Source of the DNA: Flavobacterium tyrosinilyticum
Lineage (GTDB): Bacteria > Bacteroidota > Bacteroidia > Flavobacteriales > Flavobacteriaceae
DNA length: 64,000 nt
Direction: 5' to 3'
Assembly (NCBI RefSeq): GCF_023656565.1
Contig: NZ_JAMOKG010000003.1
Coordinates: forward strand, 1-64,000
Shown piece after piece: positions 8,019-16,657 of this stretch. Below the pieces are notes generated by a model that did no database searches, had not been told where the DNA came from, and saw nothing but the letters and a program-made list of their open reading frames with translations. Made by a program: the position numbers and the translations under genes. The stretch's first letter is position 1; each line of letters opens with the position of its first letter.

Positions 8019-11000
8019 TTAAGGATTTTCAGCATTTGAATGTGATGTGTTCAAAGAATCTTTTTCTCTAGGCCTGCGGCGTTCTGGACGCAAATTTTTC
8101 AGTTCACTCTCTTCTGCAAAAGTTGCATCTTCTTTAAACTTACCGGTCGAAATTTCGAAATCATCTGCCGTTCCGGTAATTTTCATCGGAATATTTATAA
8201 GTCCCATTGGCGGCAACCCTACACGAAACCCGACATTTATTTTACCATCCATAGTAACCTGACCTTCTAGCTTCGCCCTAAAACCAGCCATTTTCATGGT
8301 TGTCGGCGTTATGGTCATTACATTATTCTTTATGGCCGAATGAATGGCAATTTTATTAAAAGTTGCTTTCTCCAAATCAGCAGCATCTGCTTTTTTGGCT
8401 ACGTGGTTTAAAATCTTGAAATTTTTAAATTTAATATCCTCTAAGGTCAATGTTCCTTCGCCTTCAATAGATTTAAAGTCAATATCCATATTCTGATCGA
8501 TACTTCCTCCTAGCTGGTAATCAACCGATACCAAACCGTAAGCATCTTTAGCCATACTTACCAATTCGGCAAAAATCGGAATCTCAGCATAAGCACGTTG
8601 GATATCAAAATTGCTAGCTTTAAAATTTGCATTGTACTTCGCTAAACGACGATGCTGGGCTTTATAATCACCGGTCATGGCTATTTTAGTTCCAGCCATA
8701 TTAAAAGCGGCTTCTGTTACCTGAACTTTACGATCATTAACCACTAGAGTTCCAACAAAATCTTTAATCTTATACGTATCAAATTGAAGATTATTGACTT
8801 TTGCTGCGATTTTTAGATCGGCGCTACTAGGAATTCTAATTACGTAGTTTTTATTCTTTGCATTGCTGTTTTTAGCAACTGCATTTACAGGTATAGAATC
8901 TGTTTTTTGAGCTACTTCTTCTTCGGCTTTTTGGTCTGTATACTTTGCAATCATATCAAAAAACTCGTTTGCATCAATCTGATTGCTCGATAGATTAATA
9001 TCTGCCTTGAGTTTTTCGTTAGATTCGCGTAGATATTTTCTATTAAAAACATACCTTAAAATATTATGGATGTATCCATTTAATACAATATCAGATTTAC
9101 CGTAAGTGACATTAAATTCTTCAAAGCGCATCTTATCTTTAAAAAACTTAAATGTCCCTTTAGAAATCTCAAAAGGTTCAGGAAACATAGTGCTTTTAAT
9201 CACCAAATTGCGTGCTTCGAGCTTGCCTCCATTTTTAATATTCTCATAATTTTTCGCATCTATATCTTTTTTAGATCCTTTAGCAATAAGATTCGTCTGG
9301 ATAACTCCTGAAATGCTCAAATCTTTAATGGGGAATATTTGAGTTAATTTACCAACGTCCAATGTTCCCTGAGTTTTTATATTGTAAACCAAATCGTAAA
9401 GATTACTAACCTCTCCTTGCACTTTAAAAGGAGATCCTGCTAAAACAAATTCCGCTTGTTGCAATTTCACATTTAAATCTTCTCCGGTACCTCTATCACT
9501 TGAGACCGTAGCATTTAGATTTATACTTTCAACTGGCATATTAGGAAATTTGAGCGATTTCAAATATCCATTCTTAATACTTGCCACTGCTTTTGACGAG
9601 GGATATTTTTTCTGTTTGCGGTTTAAAATTCCATGCATGCTTACCTTTAAATTTAAATCTCCCCTAACTTCTAAACTGTCTACAGGATAAAATTTATGCA
9701 CTTCTGCCAGATTAATTTTAGATTCCAATTCGGTATCTACAGTAAAAGGATATAACTTATGAAGTTCAAAGCGTCCTCGAACAAAATTGCCAAGAGCTTC
9801 AGCATTCAAATTCTCTATTTTAGCCGAAACGTTTCGTAAAATACTATCTTTAGCTGTTACCGCTAGATTTAGGTTGATATTTTTAATTGCATCTTTTTTC
9901 TTTATGTTTTGAACATATCCATTTTTTAGGCTAAGATTCAGCTGAAATTTAGGAATGCTTTTAATGATCGTATCTACTTTATTTAAACGCGGACTAAAAC
10001 CTAAATCTCTTAAAAAAATACCGTCGGCTTTTAAATCCAAGGCGATATCTCCGCGAATATCATTCTCGTTAAGATTTAAAGCCTCTTTTAATTTTGCCAA
10101 ATCTAAATCAGCTTTTACAGCCGTTTTAATTTTTAGCTTTTTAAAACCTTCAGAATGAAAATTAACTGTCGTTTTCTTGTTATCCAGATTAAATGACAGA
10201 TTATCTAAATCAAACTTTAATTTATTAATATCTAATTCTTTAACCTCTGCTTTGGCTGATATATTGATATCTTTTACTGGATCTTTTATTCTTTTATAAG
10301 CAATTGTACCGTTATTAATTTGTAAATCAGTAGAAACAATTGGCTTTTCTGAAAGGTCTTGCATATACCTTCCGCGCGCAAAAATCCTAAAATCAATATT
10401 ACCGCTAATGGTCATCTCTTCACGCCACTTATCGTAAGCTGGAGGCACAAGGGAGAGCATTTCTTCTAACGTAGAATTTTTCGACTGCATACGCAGATCA
10501 AAGTCATATCCTCCTTTTATAAATGCAAAATGGCCATTAAATGAGAACGGAAAATTTTTAATGCGGATAACATTACGCTCAAATTTAAACTTAAGTGCCT
10601 TAGCGTCTATGTAGGTGATAATTTCAGCATTGACGGGTTTATTTCGAACATAATCGACACCGTTTAAGCTAAAATCGAATGATTTTATTTTTACATTAGA
10701 ATCAAGATCAAATAAATCGGCACTTAAATCACCTTTGCCTTTATAGTTCAAATCCTGAACCTTAAATTTTAAAAGTGCGCTTCTGTCATTGTATGATATA
10801 TTCGTTTGCTTTATAACAACCTTCTTAATATTAAATTCTGTCTTTGCTGTATCTACAGATTTAGATGGTTTGACAATATTAAAATTGGCGTTTCCTTTAG
10901 AGTCTATTTCAAGATTTAAATCTGCTTCATCAAGATATACGGCATCCAAAACAATCTTTCCCTTCAATAAACTGTAAAAATTCAGACCTGCCGACACTCT

Positions 11001-11276
11001 TCCTGCCTTTACAATACTTAAAGCTTCAAACTGTTTCTTTTTGCTCATTACACTGACATTTTTAGCATAAATGGTCAATGCAGGAAAATGTTTAAAAACG
11101 GAAAGTCCAATCTGATCAAAGCGCACTTCAGCATCTAGTTTCTCATTGGCTATACTTTCTAATTTCGCCGTTATTTCGTCTTTAAAAACATACGGAACAA
11201 TTGTAAGCACAATTATTAAAAGTAGAAATAATGTCGCAATACTTATTGCCGTTTTCTTTAAGAACTTCTTAGTCAT
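8019..11276 (-). CDS. AsmA-like family protein, large inner-membrane-anchored periplasmic protein
   Basis: The 1085-residue product has one N-terminal membrane anchor (about residues 10-32, ISIATLFLLLIIVLTIVPYVF) and then a very long periplasmic stretch of repeating beta strands. The opening VRFDQIGLSVFKHFPALTIYAKNVSV is typical of AsmA N-domains. Near the C-terminus, FDIQRAYAEIPIFAELVSMAKDAYGLVSVDYQLGG, split across its middle, matches the AsmA C-terminal region. AsmA/TamB/YhdP relatives are thought to form lipid-conducting grooves between inner and outer membrane. The charged C-terminal tail (RPERRRPREKDS) is low complexity. It is monocistronic, converging on the preceding gene. Family is confident, cargo unknown. 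Confidence 0.88.
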   Translation of the reverse strand: MTKKFLKKTAISIATLFLLLIIVLTIVPYVFKDEITAKLESIANEKLDAEVRFDQIGLSVFKHFPALTIYAKNVSVMSKKKQFEALSIVKAGRVSAGLNFYSLLKGKIVLDAVYLDEADLNLEIDSKGNANFNIVKPSKSVDTAKTEFNIKKVVIKQTNISYNDRSALLKFKVQDLNYKGKGDLSADLFDLDSNVKIKSFDFSLNGVDYVRNKPVNAEIITYIDAKALKFKFERNVIRIKNFPFSFNGHFAFIKGGYDFDLRMQSKNSTLEEMLSLVPPAYDKWREEMTISGNIDFRIFARGRYMQDLSEKPIVSTDLQINNGTIAYKRIKDPVKDINISAKAEVKELDINKLKFDLDNLSFNLDNKKTTVNFHSEGFKKLKIKTAVKADLDLAKLKEALNLNENDIRGDIALDLKADGIFLRDLGFSPRLNKVDTIIKSIPKFQLNLSLKNGYVQNIKKKDAIKNINLNLAVTAKDSILRNVSAKIENLNAEALGNFVRGRFELHKLYPFTVDTELESKINLAEVHKFYPVDSLEVRGDLNLKVSMHGILNRKQKKYPSSKAVASIKNGYLKSLKFPNMPVESINLNATVSSDRGTGEDLNVKLQQAEFVLAGSPFKVQGEVSNLYDLVYNIKTQGTLDVGKLTQIFPIKDLSISGVIQTNLIAKGSKKDIDAKNYENIKNGGKLEARNLVIKSTMFPEPFEISKGTFKFFKDKMRFEEFNVTYGKSDIVLNGYIHNILRYVFNRKYLRESNEKLKADINLSSNQIDANEFFDMIAKYTDQKAEEEVAQKTDSIPVNAVAKNSNAKNKNYVIRIPSSADLKIAAKVNNLQFDTYKIKDFVGTLVVNDRKVQVTEAAFNMAGTKIAMTGDYKAQHRRLAKYNANFKASNFDIQRAYAEIPIFAELVSMAKDAYGLVSVDYQLGGSIDQNMDIDFKSIEGEGTLTLEDIKFKNFKILNHVAKKADAADLEKATFNKIAIHSAIKNNVMTITPTTMKMAGFRAKLEGQVTMDGKINVGFRVGLPPMGLINIPMKITGTADDFEISTGKFKEDATFAEESELKNLRPERRRPREKDSLNTSHSNAENP

Positions 11277-11353
11277 TTTTTTGGGGTATCGTTTTAAGAT
11301 TTTAAAAATATAGATTTAGCTGTCAAGAAAAAATCTTGATTGAGATATTAACT

Positions 11354-11361
11354 CAAAAATA
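11354..11361 (-). promoter_or_regulatory. Candidate -7 box for the AsmA-like gene
   Basis: The minus strand reads TATTTTTG, matching TAnnTTTG, 77 nt upstream of the ATG at 11276. The -33 element is weak. Confidence 0.4.
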
Positions 11362-11450
11362 ACAATTAAAAATTTTATTGATTATTCCTCAGGCACGCTT
11401 TCAAAAGAACATTTCGCTAAATTAATTATACTCACAGAGCAAGTTCTAGA

Positions 11451-11518
11451 TTTCAACGACTCATTTTGCCTGTTTACCTAAAATCAAATACTCCACATGC
11501 ATTTTCTGATGACCTTTA
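11451..11518 (+). promoter_or_regulatory. Shared 20-nt activator motif and promoter of dps
   Basis: TTTCAACGACTCATTTTGCC (11451-11470) is followed after exactly 40 nt by GACCTTTA (11511-11518), a degenerate TAnnTTTG box. The same 20-nt block with the same 40-nt gap lies upstream of the genes at 15607 and 18469. A second, weaker half-site, TTTACCTA, lies 21 nt after the first (11473-11480). The layout resembles an AraC-family activator site ahead of a weak promoter. Confidence 0.75.
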
Positions 11519-11565
11519 CATTATAAAACAAAGCTGCAGAGCTTATAACTTAAAAACTTACGATT

Positions 11566-12039
11566 ATGAAAGCAACCATTGGTATTACAGAAAAAAACAC
11601 AAACGCTGTTTCTAACGAATTAGCAAAACTGTTAGCAGATGAATTTGTACTTTACACCAAAACCAGAAATGCACACTGGAATGTTACAGGCGATAATTTT
11701 CATGCGAATCACATCTTCTTTGAAAATCAGTACAAACAACTAGATGAAATCATTGACAGCGTTGCTGAACGTATGCGCAAAATTGGCCACTACGCACCCG
11801 CAACCTTAAAGTCCTATCTTGAATTGACGCATCTTACAGAATACAGTGAAAGAACAAACGATGGTTTAGGTTTTATGAAAGATCTATTGCAAGACCATGA
11901 AAGCATCATTGAATTTATTCGTGGCAACATTACTCCTTTTGCTGATGATTACAAAGATTATGGTTCAAGCGATTTTATTACTGGTTTAATAGAAATTCAT
12001 GAAGAAATGGCATGGATGATACGCTCTTACTTTAGATAA
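11566..12039 (+). CDS. dps: Dps family DNA-binding ferritin-like protein
   Basis: This dodecameric ferritin-like protein oxidises and stores Fe(II), using peroxide, and protects DNA. The 157-residue sequence carries the inter-subunit ferroxidase set His37, His49, Asp64 and Glu68. Their spacing (+12, +27, +31) is identical to the E. coli Dps ligands. The TRNAHWNVTG segment is the family signature. The basic N-terminal tail is short, so direct DNA binding may be weaker than in E. coli. It sits just upstream of a two-component pair but has its own regulated promoter, shared in design with two other stress genes of this window. Confidence 0.95.
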   Translation: MKATIGITEKNTNAVSNELAKLLADEFVLYTKTRNAHWNVTGDNFHANHIFFENQYKQLDEIIDSVAERMRKIGHYAPATLKSYLELTHLTEYSERTNDGLGFMKDLLQDHESIIEFIRGNITPFADDYKDYGSSDFITGLIEIHEEMAWMIRSYFR

Positions 12040-12063
12040 AATAACAAGGAATAAGTATATTTG
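12031..12063 (+). promoter_or_regulatory. Promoter of the LytTR response regulator gene
   Basis: TTTA (12031-12034), 21 nt, then TATATTTG (12056-12063), a perfect -7 box. It overlaps the end of dps, so the regulator can be transcribed independently. The leader would be about 18 nt. Confidence 0.6.
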
Positions 12064-12085
12064 TCTAAACCAAAAACCAAATACC

Positions 12086-12781
12086 ATGAAAGCGTTAATT
12101 GTTGATGACAATGATATTGCAAGAACTACTTTATCTCATTTGGCAAAACAAATTCCGAATCTTACTGTGGTAAATGAGTATTCTAACGCCATTGAAGCGT
12201 ATCATCATTTACAGGAAAATCAGGTAGATTTAATTTTTTTGGATATTGAAATGCCCGAGATGACAGGAATTGAGCTGACAAAAAATCTCTCAGGTAAAGA
12301 TATCATCATCATTTTTACATCTTCTAAAAAGGAATACGCGCTGGAGGCATTTGAATTGAATATTGCAGATTATATTCTAAAACCAGTTACTCCTGCCCGA
12401 TTTTTACAGGCAGTAAGTAAAGCACAGTCTATCATTGAGAGCAGAAAAGAAAATATACAATTTGGTAAAGAAGAATTTTTATTCGTTAGAGATTCCAATA
12501 TTACCAGACGACTAAAACTAGATGATATTTTTTATGCTGAAGCAATGGGAGATTATGTAAAGTTTTACACCAAAGAAAAAATGTTTGCCATTCACGGCAA
12601 AATGAAAACTGCCGAAGAACGTCTGCCAAAAGATGATTTCATTAGGGTACATCGTTCTTATATTGTTTCTATTGGTAAAATTGACACTTTACAAGACGGA
12701 GGCATTATGATTAACAAAAAATTTATTCCTGTTGCAGATGCTTACAGAAAAGCGCTTAACACTAGGATGAATGTATTCTAA
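12086..12781 (+). CDS. LytTR-family response regulator
   Basis: The 231-residue protein has an N-terminal receiver domain (residues 1-118) with the acidic pocket Asp7/Asp8, phospho-acceptor Asp53 in FLDIEMPEMTG, the TSS switch position and Lys in ILKPV. The C-terminal LytTR DNA-binding domain (about 135-231) shows FYAEAMGDYVKFYT and FIRVHRSYIVS, the usual beta-strand recognition core. It is cytoplasmic and binds DNA as a dimer after phosphorylation. The next gene is a hybrid histidine kinase, its likely partner, although LytTR regulators are more often paired with LytS-type kinases. Confidence 0.93.
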   Translation: MKALIVDDNDIARTTLSHLAKQIPNLTVVNEYSNAIEAYHHLQENQVDLIFLDIEMPEMTGIELTKNLSGKDIIIIFTSSKKEYALEAFELNIADYILKPVTPARFLQAVSKAQSIIESRKENIQFGKEEFLFVRDSNITRRLKLDDIFYAEAMGDYVKFYTKEKMFAIHGKMKTAEERLPKDDFIRVHRSYIVSIGKIDTLQDGGIMINKKFIPVADAYRKALNTRMNVF

Positions 12782-12859
12782 ATGTCTTTTTTCTGCTGCG
12801 CAAACTAGAATGCTATCTTATTGAATTAAGATCATACAATTTCATTTACACTTATTTAT

Positions 12860-15067
12860 ATGATAAATACGTCTACCGTAATGGGTAACAAACGCTTTAG
12901 TTATTTTATAATTAGCAGTTTTATTTTATGCAGTATATTATTGATTGCTGTACAAATTAATTCGGCTCAAAATACTAAAGAACTCATACGAAATAATAAT
13001 ACCCTTTTAAACGAATTGCGTTCCAGCAATCATTTAAGAGAAATTGACCGCGATATTCTGGGTGTCGAAAGCAGAATTCGAGCTTCGATCGCTACTAATG
13101 ACACTACACATTTAGAAGGAATCGACCAAAAGATCAGGCAGATTAGAAATTTTCTCGATTCCCTTTCTGTGGATAATGCCGATCCTGAAGAGGAAAAGTT
13201 AATACAAAGACTCGGAGTTTTGGCTCAGGATAAAATGGTAACGAAAGGAAAATTGCTCCACCGTTACGATTCTTTAGGCAATATGGATGATGAGAGCTCC
13301 ATTGCCAATCCCAAAGCCAGAATAATTTCTAATGAGATTACCGATATTACAGCTAAAATTTACCATAAACGTCAATTGCGCATGGTGGAGTTGCGGAATC
13401 TAAGTCTGGAAATGGGCCAAAGAGCAAAACTTTATGACATTTCACTATTAGTTTTACTAGTTTTGAGTGGTGCCGTTATAGGGTATCATATTATGCGCCA
13501 ATTTAGAAGACAACATTTTCTGATTAAAGAATTGGATATTGCAGAAAAAAAAGCATCAATCGCCGCTCAGACCAAAGAAAATTTTCTGGCTAATATGAGT
13601 CATGAAATCAGAACGCCGCTTAGTGGTATTTTAGGATTTACCAATTTATTACAAAAAAGACCTTTGGATGAAACTTCCGCAGAATTTGTGAGTTCTATTC
13701 AGCGTTCGGGCGAAAATTTAATGACCATTATTAATGACATACTCGATTTATCTAAAATCGAGGCTGGAATGATGCGCATTACGTCAGGAATATTCAGCAT
13801 CAACGGATTATTGGATTCGGTTGAAACGCTTTTTTCAGAACGTATAAAAGAAAAAAAATTAACCATTTCCAGTAAAGTCGATAATTCGATTCCTGATACT
13901 CTAATTGGTGATGCCACGAGATTAACTCAAATATTGGTCAACCTAATTGGAAATGCCATAAAATTTACCCATCAGGGAACTGTAAGCATTGAGGTCTATA
14001 ACAAACTCCAACATGAAGATAAGGTTATTGTAGGCTTTAAAATTACGGACACGGGAATTGGAATTGATAAAGAAAAGCTAAATGAAGTCTTTGAAAGATT
14101 CAATCAAGGTGAAGATTCTACCACTCGAAATTATGGTGGGACTGGCCTCGGATTATCAATAGTAAAAAAACTGATTTTATTGCAAAACGGTGATATTGAA
14201 GTAAAAAGTGAACAAGGAAAAGGAACAACCTTTAGCTTTTATATTCCGTATGATATTGCTAAAGAACAGCTCAATTCTAAACCTATTGCTAATATTAACC
14301 ACTTTAAAGATATCTCAAATACCGCTTTGAGAGTTTTAGTTGTAGATGACAATGCGATCAATCAAAGTTTAATGAAACATTTGCTTTCTCAATGGAATGT
14401 TGATTTTGAAATAGTTTCTAACGGTTTGGAAGCAGTCGAATATCTAAGCAAAAAAGATTGTGATCTGGTATTAATGGATTTACAAATGCCTCAAATGGAT
14501 GGATATACGGCTGTTCAGCAAATTAGAGAAATCTTAAAACTAGATATTCCCATAATTGCCATGACGGCACATGCACTACCTGGCGAAAGAGAAAGATGTT
14601 TGAGCCGAGGAATGAACGAATACATTTCAAAACCTATAAAAGAAGAAGAACTTTTTAAACTGATTGCGGCTTTTGGACTAAAAGAATCAAATTCGGAAGA
14701 AACAAACGTTATACAATCTGATCCTTTTTTTCAACATATTGATCTTTCGTATATGCAATCTGTAAGCACTGGCAATAAAGCGTTTGAACAAACTGTCACC
14801 AAACAGTTTATTGAGAATGTGCCAATACATTTGGAACAGCTTAGCAAGGCTTATCAAAATCAAGATTTTAAAATGGTGAAACTTAGAGCACATGACTTGC
14901 AATCAAGTGCTGCTATAATGGGATTATTGCCACTTTTAGAAGAAAAACTCGATATTCTTGAATTGGCTACAGAACAAAATGCAACTTTACAGCAAATTTT
15001 AAATGATGTCGAAAAGATTTTGAATTTATCTCTTTCAGAAGCTAAAGTGCTTTTTGAATCGCTGTAA
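12860..15067 (+). CDS. Hybrid sensor histidine kinase/response regulator with Hpt domain
   Basis: The 735-residue membrane kinase has two transmembrane segments (about 14-32 and 193-211) flanking a helical extracytoplasmic CHASE3-like sensor. HisKA follows with His248 in MSHEIRTPLSG. HATPase_c carries the N box (NLIGNAIKFT) and G boxes (DTGIGI, GGTGLGLSI). The receiver has Asp540 in LMDLQMP, and the C-terminal Hpt domain has His678 in RAHDLQSSAAIMG. A full intramolecular phosphorelay is therefore present. It lies 78 bp after the LytTR regulator, so the final phosphate acceptor could be that protein's Asp53. The signal sensed is not evident; proximity to dps hints at stress. Confidence 0.93.
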   Translation: MINTSTVMGNKRFSYFIISSFILCSILLIAVQINSAQNTKELIRNNNTLLNELRSSNHLREIDRDILGVESRIRASIATNDTTHLEGIDQKIRQIRNFLDSLSVDNADPEEEKLIQRLGVLAQDKMVTKGKLLHRYDSLGNMDDESSIANPKARIISNEITDITAKIYHKRQLRMVELRNLSLEMGQRAKLYDISLLVLLVLSGAVIGYHIMRQFRRQHFLIKELDIAEKKASIAAQTKENFLANMSHEIRTPLSGILGFTNLLQKRPLDETSAEFVSSIQRSGENLMTIINDILDLSKIEAGMMRITSGIFSINGLLDSVETLFSERIKEKKLTISSKVDNSIPDTLIGDATRLTQILVNLIGNAIKFTHQGTVSIEVYNKLQHEDKVIVGFKITDTGIGIDKEKLNEVFERFNQGEDSTTRNYGGTGLGLSIVKKLILLQNGDIEVKSEQGKGTTFSFYIPYDIAKEQLNSKPIANINHFKDISNTALRVLVVDDNAINQSLMKHLLSQWNVDFEIVSNGLEAVEYLSKKDCDLVLMDLQMPQMDGYTAVQQIREILKLDIPIIAMTAHALPGERERCLSRGMNEYISKPIKEEELFKLIAAFGLKESNSEETNVIQSDPFFQHIDLSYMQSVSTGNKAFEQTVTKQFIENVPIHLEQLSKAYQNQDFKMVKLRAHDLQSSAAIMGLLPLLEEKLDILELATEQNATLQQILNDVEKILNLSLSEAKVLFESL

Positions 15068-15130
15068 AATAAATAAGAAAAACAACTCGTTTTTAATAAA
15101 ACAAATTATCTTACTATATATATATCAATT

Positions 15131-15164
15131 GAGAGACTGTCCCAAAAAAGGCAGTCTCTTTTTT
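15131..15164 (+). terminator. Terminator of the hybrid kinase gene
   Basis: AGAGACTG pairs with CAGTCTCT, followed by six T, 65 bp after the stop codon. Confidence 0.85.
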
Positions 15165-15255
15165 CATTTTTTCTTTTCTGTTTTAGAACATAAAGTAAGG
15201 TCTCAATCTTGGAAAATATATCAAATTTACATTATGCAGATTTAATCTTCTTTGT

Positions 15256-15457
15256 GTCCCAGTGGTTGAAATCACTGGCTATGTTCTTTCAGATGGAGAT
15301 TATTTTCCATTCACAACTTAAACATAGCCCGAGGTTTCAACCTCGGGAAACGTATTGAATTCAATTGTGATGATAATTACGTTTCAATAATGTACATAAT
15401 CATCGTTACGTCCCAGTGGTTGAAACCACTGGTTATGTTCTTTCTGATGGAGATTAT
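15256..15457. repeat. REP-like composite: two 48-bp direct repeats flanking a third palindrome
   Basis: The 48-bp units at 15256-15303 and 15410-15457 differ at three positions. Each begins with a 20-nt palindrome, CCAGTGGTTGAAACCACTGG in the second copy. Between them lies the palindrome CCCGAGGTTTCAACCTCGGG (15328-15347). All three share a GGTTTCAACC core on one strand while the outer arms differ with pairing kept. No coding sequence lies between 15068 and 15606. The arrangement looks like mobile REP/MITE-type DNA or a structured RNA element, not a gene. Confidence 0.6.
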
Positions 15458-15508
15458 ATTGTCATTCAATATTTCAAACTCAAAAACACCAAACGATTGA
15501 TTTCGCTA

Positions 15509-15576
15509 TTTTAACGAGTGCTTTTGCCTATTCGATGAATAGCAGAATGTTTCACCGTTTTATGGAGGTAAATTTA
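15509..15576 (+). promoter_or_regulatory. Shared 20-nt activator motif and promoter of the SRPBCC operon
   Basis: TTTTAACGAGTGCTTTTGCC (15509-15528), exactly 40 nt, then TAAATTTA (15569-15576). Spacing and sequence match the dps and bicupin upstream regions. The ATG at 15607 follows the box by 30 nt. Confidence 0.75.
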
Positions 15577-15606
15577 CTTCAGTTAAACATTTAAAACCAA
15601 GGAATC

Positions 15607-16164
15607 ATGGAAATCCTTCAAACCAAAGAAAATGCATTATCACATTCAGCAGTTACTGCAATTATTAATGCTCCAATAGAAAAAGTAAATATCGCAGACT
15701 GGCTTTTAAACCTTCCAGATGCAGAATACCAGCGTTGTTCTACCCAGCATATCGGCGCAGGAATTACGAGCAATTATGAAGGCGAACCAATGTCTATTAA
15801 CGTAGAAACAATTGGCGACGCTTTAATGGTGCAGCATTATGTGGCAACAGTTCATCGTCCAGATTATTGCCGTATGTTGTCTATCTCAGATTCTATTACT
15901 AAAAACGGACGTACTAAAGTTCAGGTTTTATGGGAACTTAAAGTAACCAAAATTGATGAAAACACTTGCCTTTACACCAACGAAATTCATGCAACTGCAA
16001 CACCAAAAATGTTTGAATACTTAAAAGAACACGGAGTAGATTTAGCCGGCGCTGCTGCTTCAAGACAAGCTGCTTCTGATGCACACAATCATGAAGAAAC
16101 TCCAAATTTTGCTAAAAGTATAGAAAACAAAGCATTAACTGGAAAATACAATCAGCCTTTTTAA
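15607..16164 (+). CDS. SRPBCC-fold family protein
   Basis: The 185-residue cytoplasmic protein has the beta-alpha pattern of a START/SRPBCC fold: an opening strand-helix (AVTAIINAPIEKVNIADWLLNLP), a long series of strands (GITSNYEGEPMSINVETIG, VQVLWELKVTKI, CLYTNEIHATAT) and a C-terminal helix ending in an Ala/His-rich segment. Members bind hydrophobic ligands; the ligand is unknown. It is the first gene of a unit running to 18222 and has the shared stress-type upstream motif, so induction together with dps is likely. A hairpin 14 nt after the stop may reduce read-through into the next gene. Confidence 0.7.
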   Translation: MEILQTKENALSHSAVTAIINAPIEKVNIADWLLNLPDAEYQRCSTQHIGAGITSNYEGEPMSINVETIGDALMVQHYVATVHRPDYCRMLSISDSITKNGRTKVQVLWELKVTKIDENTCLYTNEIHATATPKMFEYLKEHGVDLAGAAASRQAASDAHNHEETPNFAKSIENKALTGKYNQPF

Positions 16165-16177
16165 TAGTATAGAAATC

Positions 16178-16207
16178 GAGCGCACCAATGTGCGCTCTTA
16201 TTATTTT
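16178..16207 (+). terminator. Terminator or attenuator after the SRPBCC gene
   Basis: GAGCGCAC pairs with GTGCGCTC across a CAAT loop, followed by TTATTATTTT. It ends 8 nt before the ATG at 16215, so it probably sets the ratio of first-gene to downstream expression. Confidence 0.7.
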
Positions 16208-16214
16208 GAGTATT

Positions 16215-16646
16215 ATGAAAAATAATTTGTTTGAAATACTAATCGGTTCTTGGACATTAGTTGAATTGATTGAAGTACCTTTAGGGGACGGAAAAATTAC
16301 AAATCCGATGGGAACCAAACCAAAAGGCATTATTATTTATAACAGCGACGGCTATATGTCGGCACAAATAATGAATACTGATTTTGAACATTCTGATACA
16401 AAAGACAGTCCTCCTTATCTCGCCTATTCTGGTCCCTTCAAAACTGATGATGAAAAACAAATAGTCAGCCATACTATGTCTGTTTCACTTTTTGAAAATT
16501 GGAGAAATGAGACACAAAACAGAAAAGTTCTTTTTAAAGATGGATTGCTTCATTTAGAAACAGAGAAACCATTTATAAGCAATTCACGTTGGGTCATTCA
16601 TAAACTTACTTGGAAAAGAATAGAACAATTAAACAAAAACCATTAA
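16215..16646 (+). CDS. Lipocalin-like domain protein
   Basis: The start is chosen at MKNNLFEILIGSWTLVELIE (16215); the longer frame would begin inside the upstream hairpin. The 143-residue product has the GSWxLVE opening, GIIIYNSDGYMSAQIM strand pair and closing W-containing strand of the lipocalin-like family PF13924. That family is common in small bacterial proteins near oxidoreductases. No signal peptide is seen, so it should be cytoplasmic and bind a small hydrophobic molecule. It is 11 nt upstream of a quinone oxidoreductase gene and surely cotranscribed with it. Confidence 0.8.
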   Translation: MKNNLFEILIGSWTLVELIEVPLGDGKITNPMGTKPKGIIIYNSDGYMSAQIMNTDFEHSDTKDSPPYLAYSGPFKTDDEKQIVSHTMSVSLFENWRNETQNRKVLFKDGLLHLETEKPFISNSRWVIHKLTWKRIEQLNKNH

Positions 16647-16657
16647 TCGCAAACCAA

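Noticed and set aside
15256..15457. Direct repeats as a CRISPR array
   Set aside because: Only two copies 106 bp apart, with palindromes throughout and no cas gene nearby; the pattern fits REP-type repeats.
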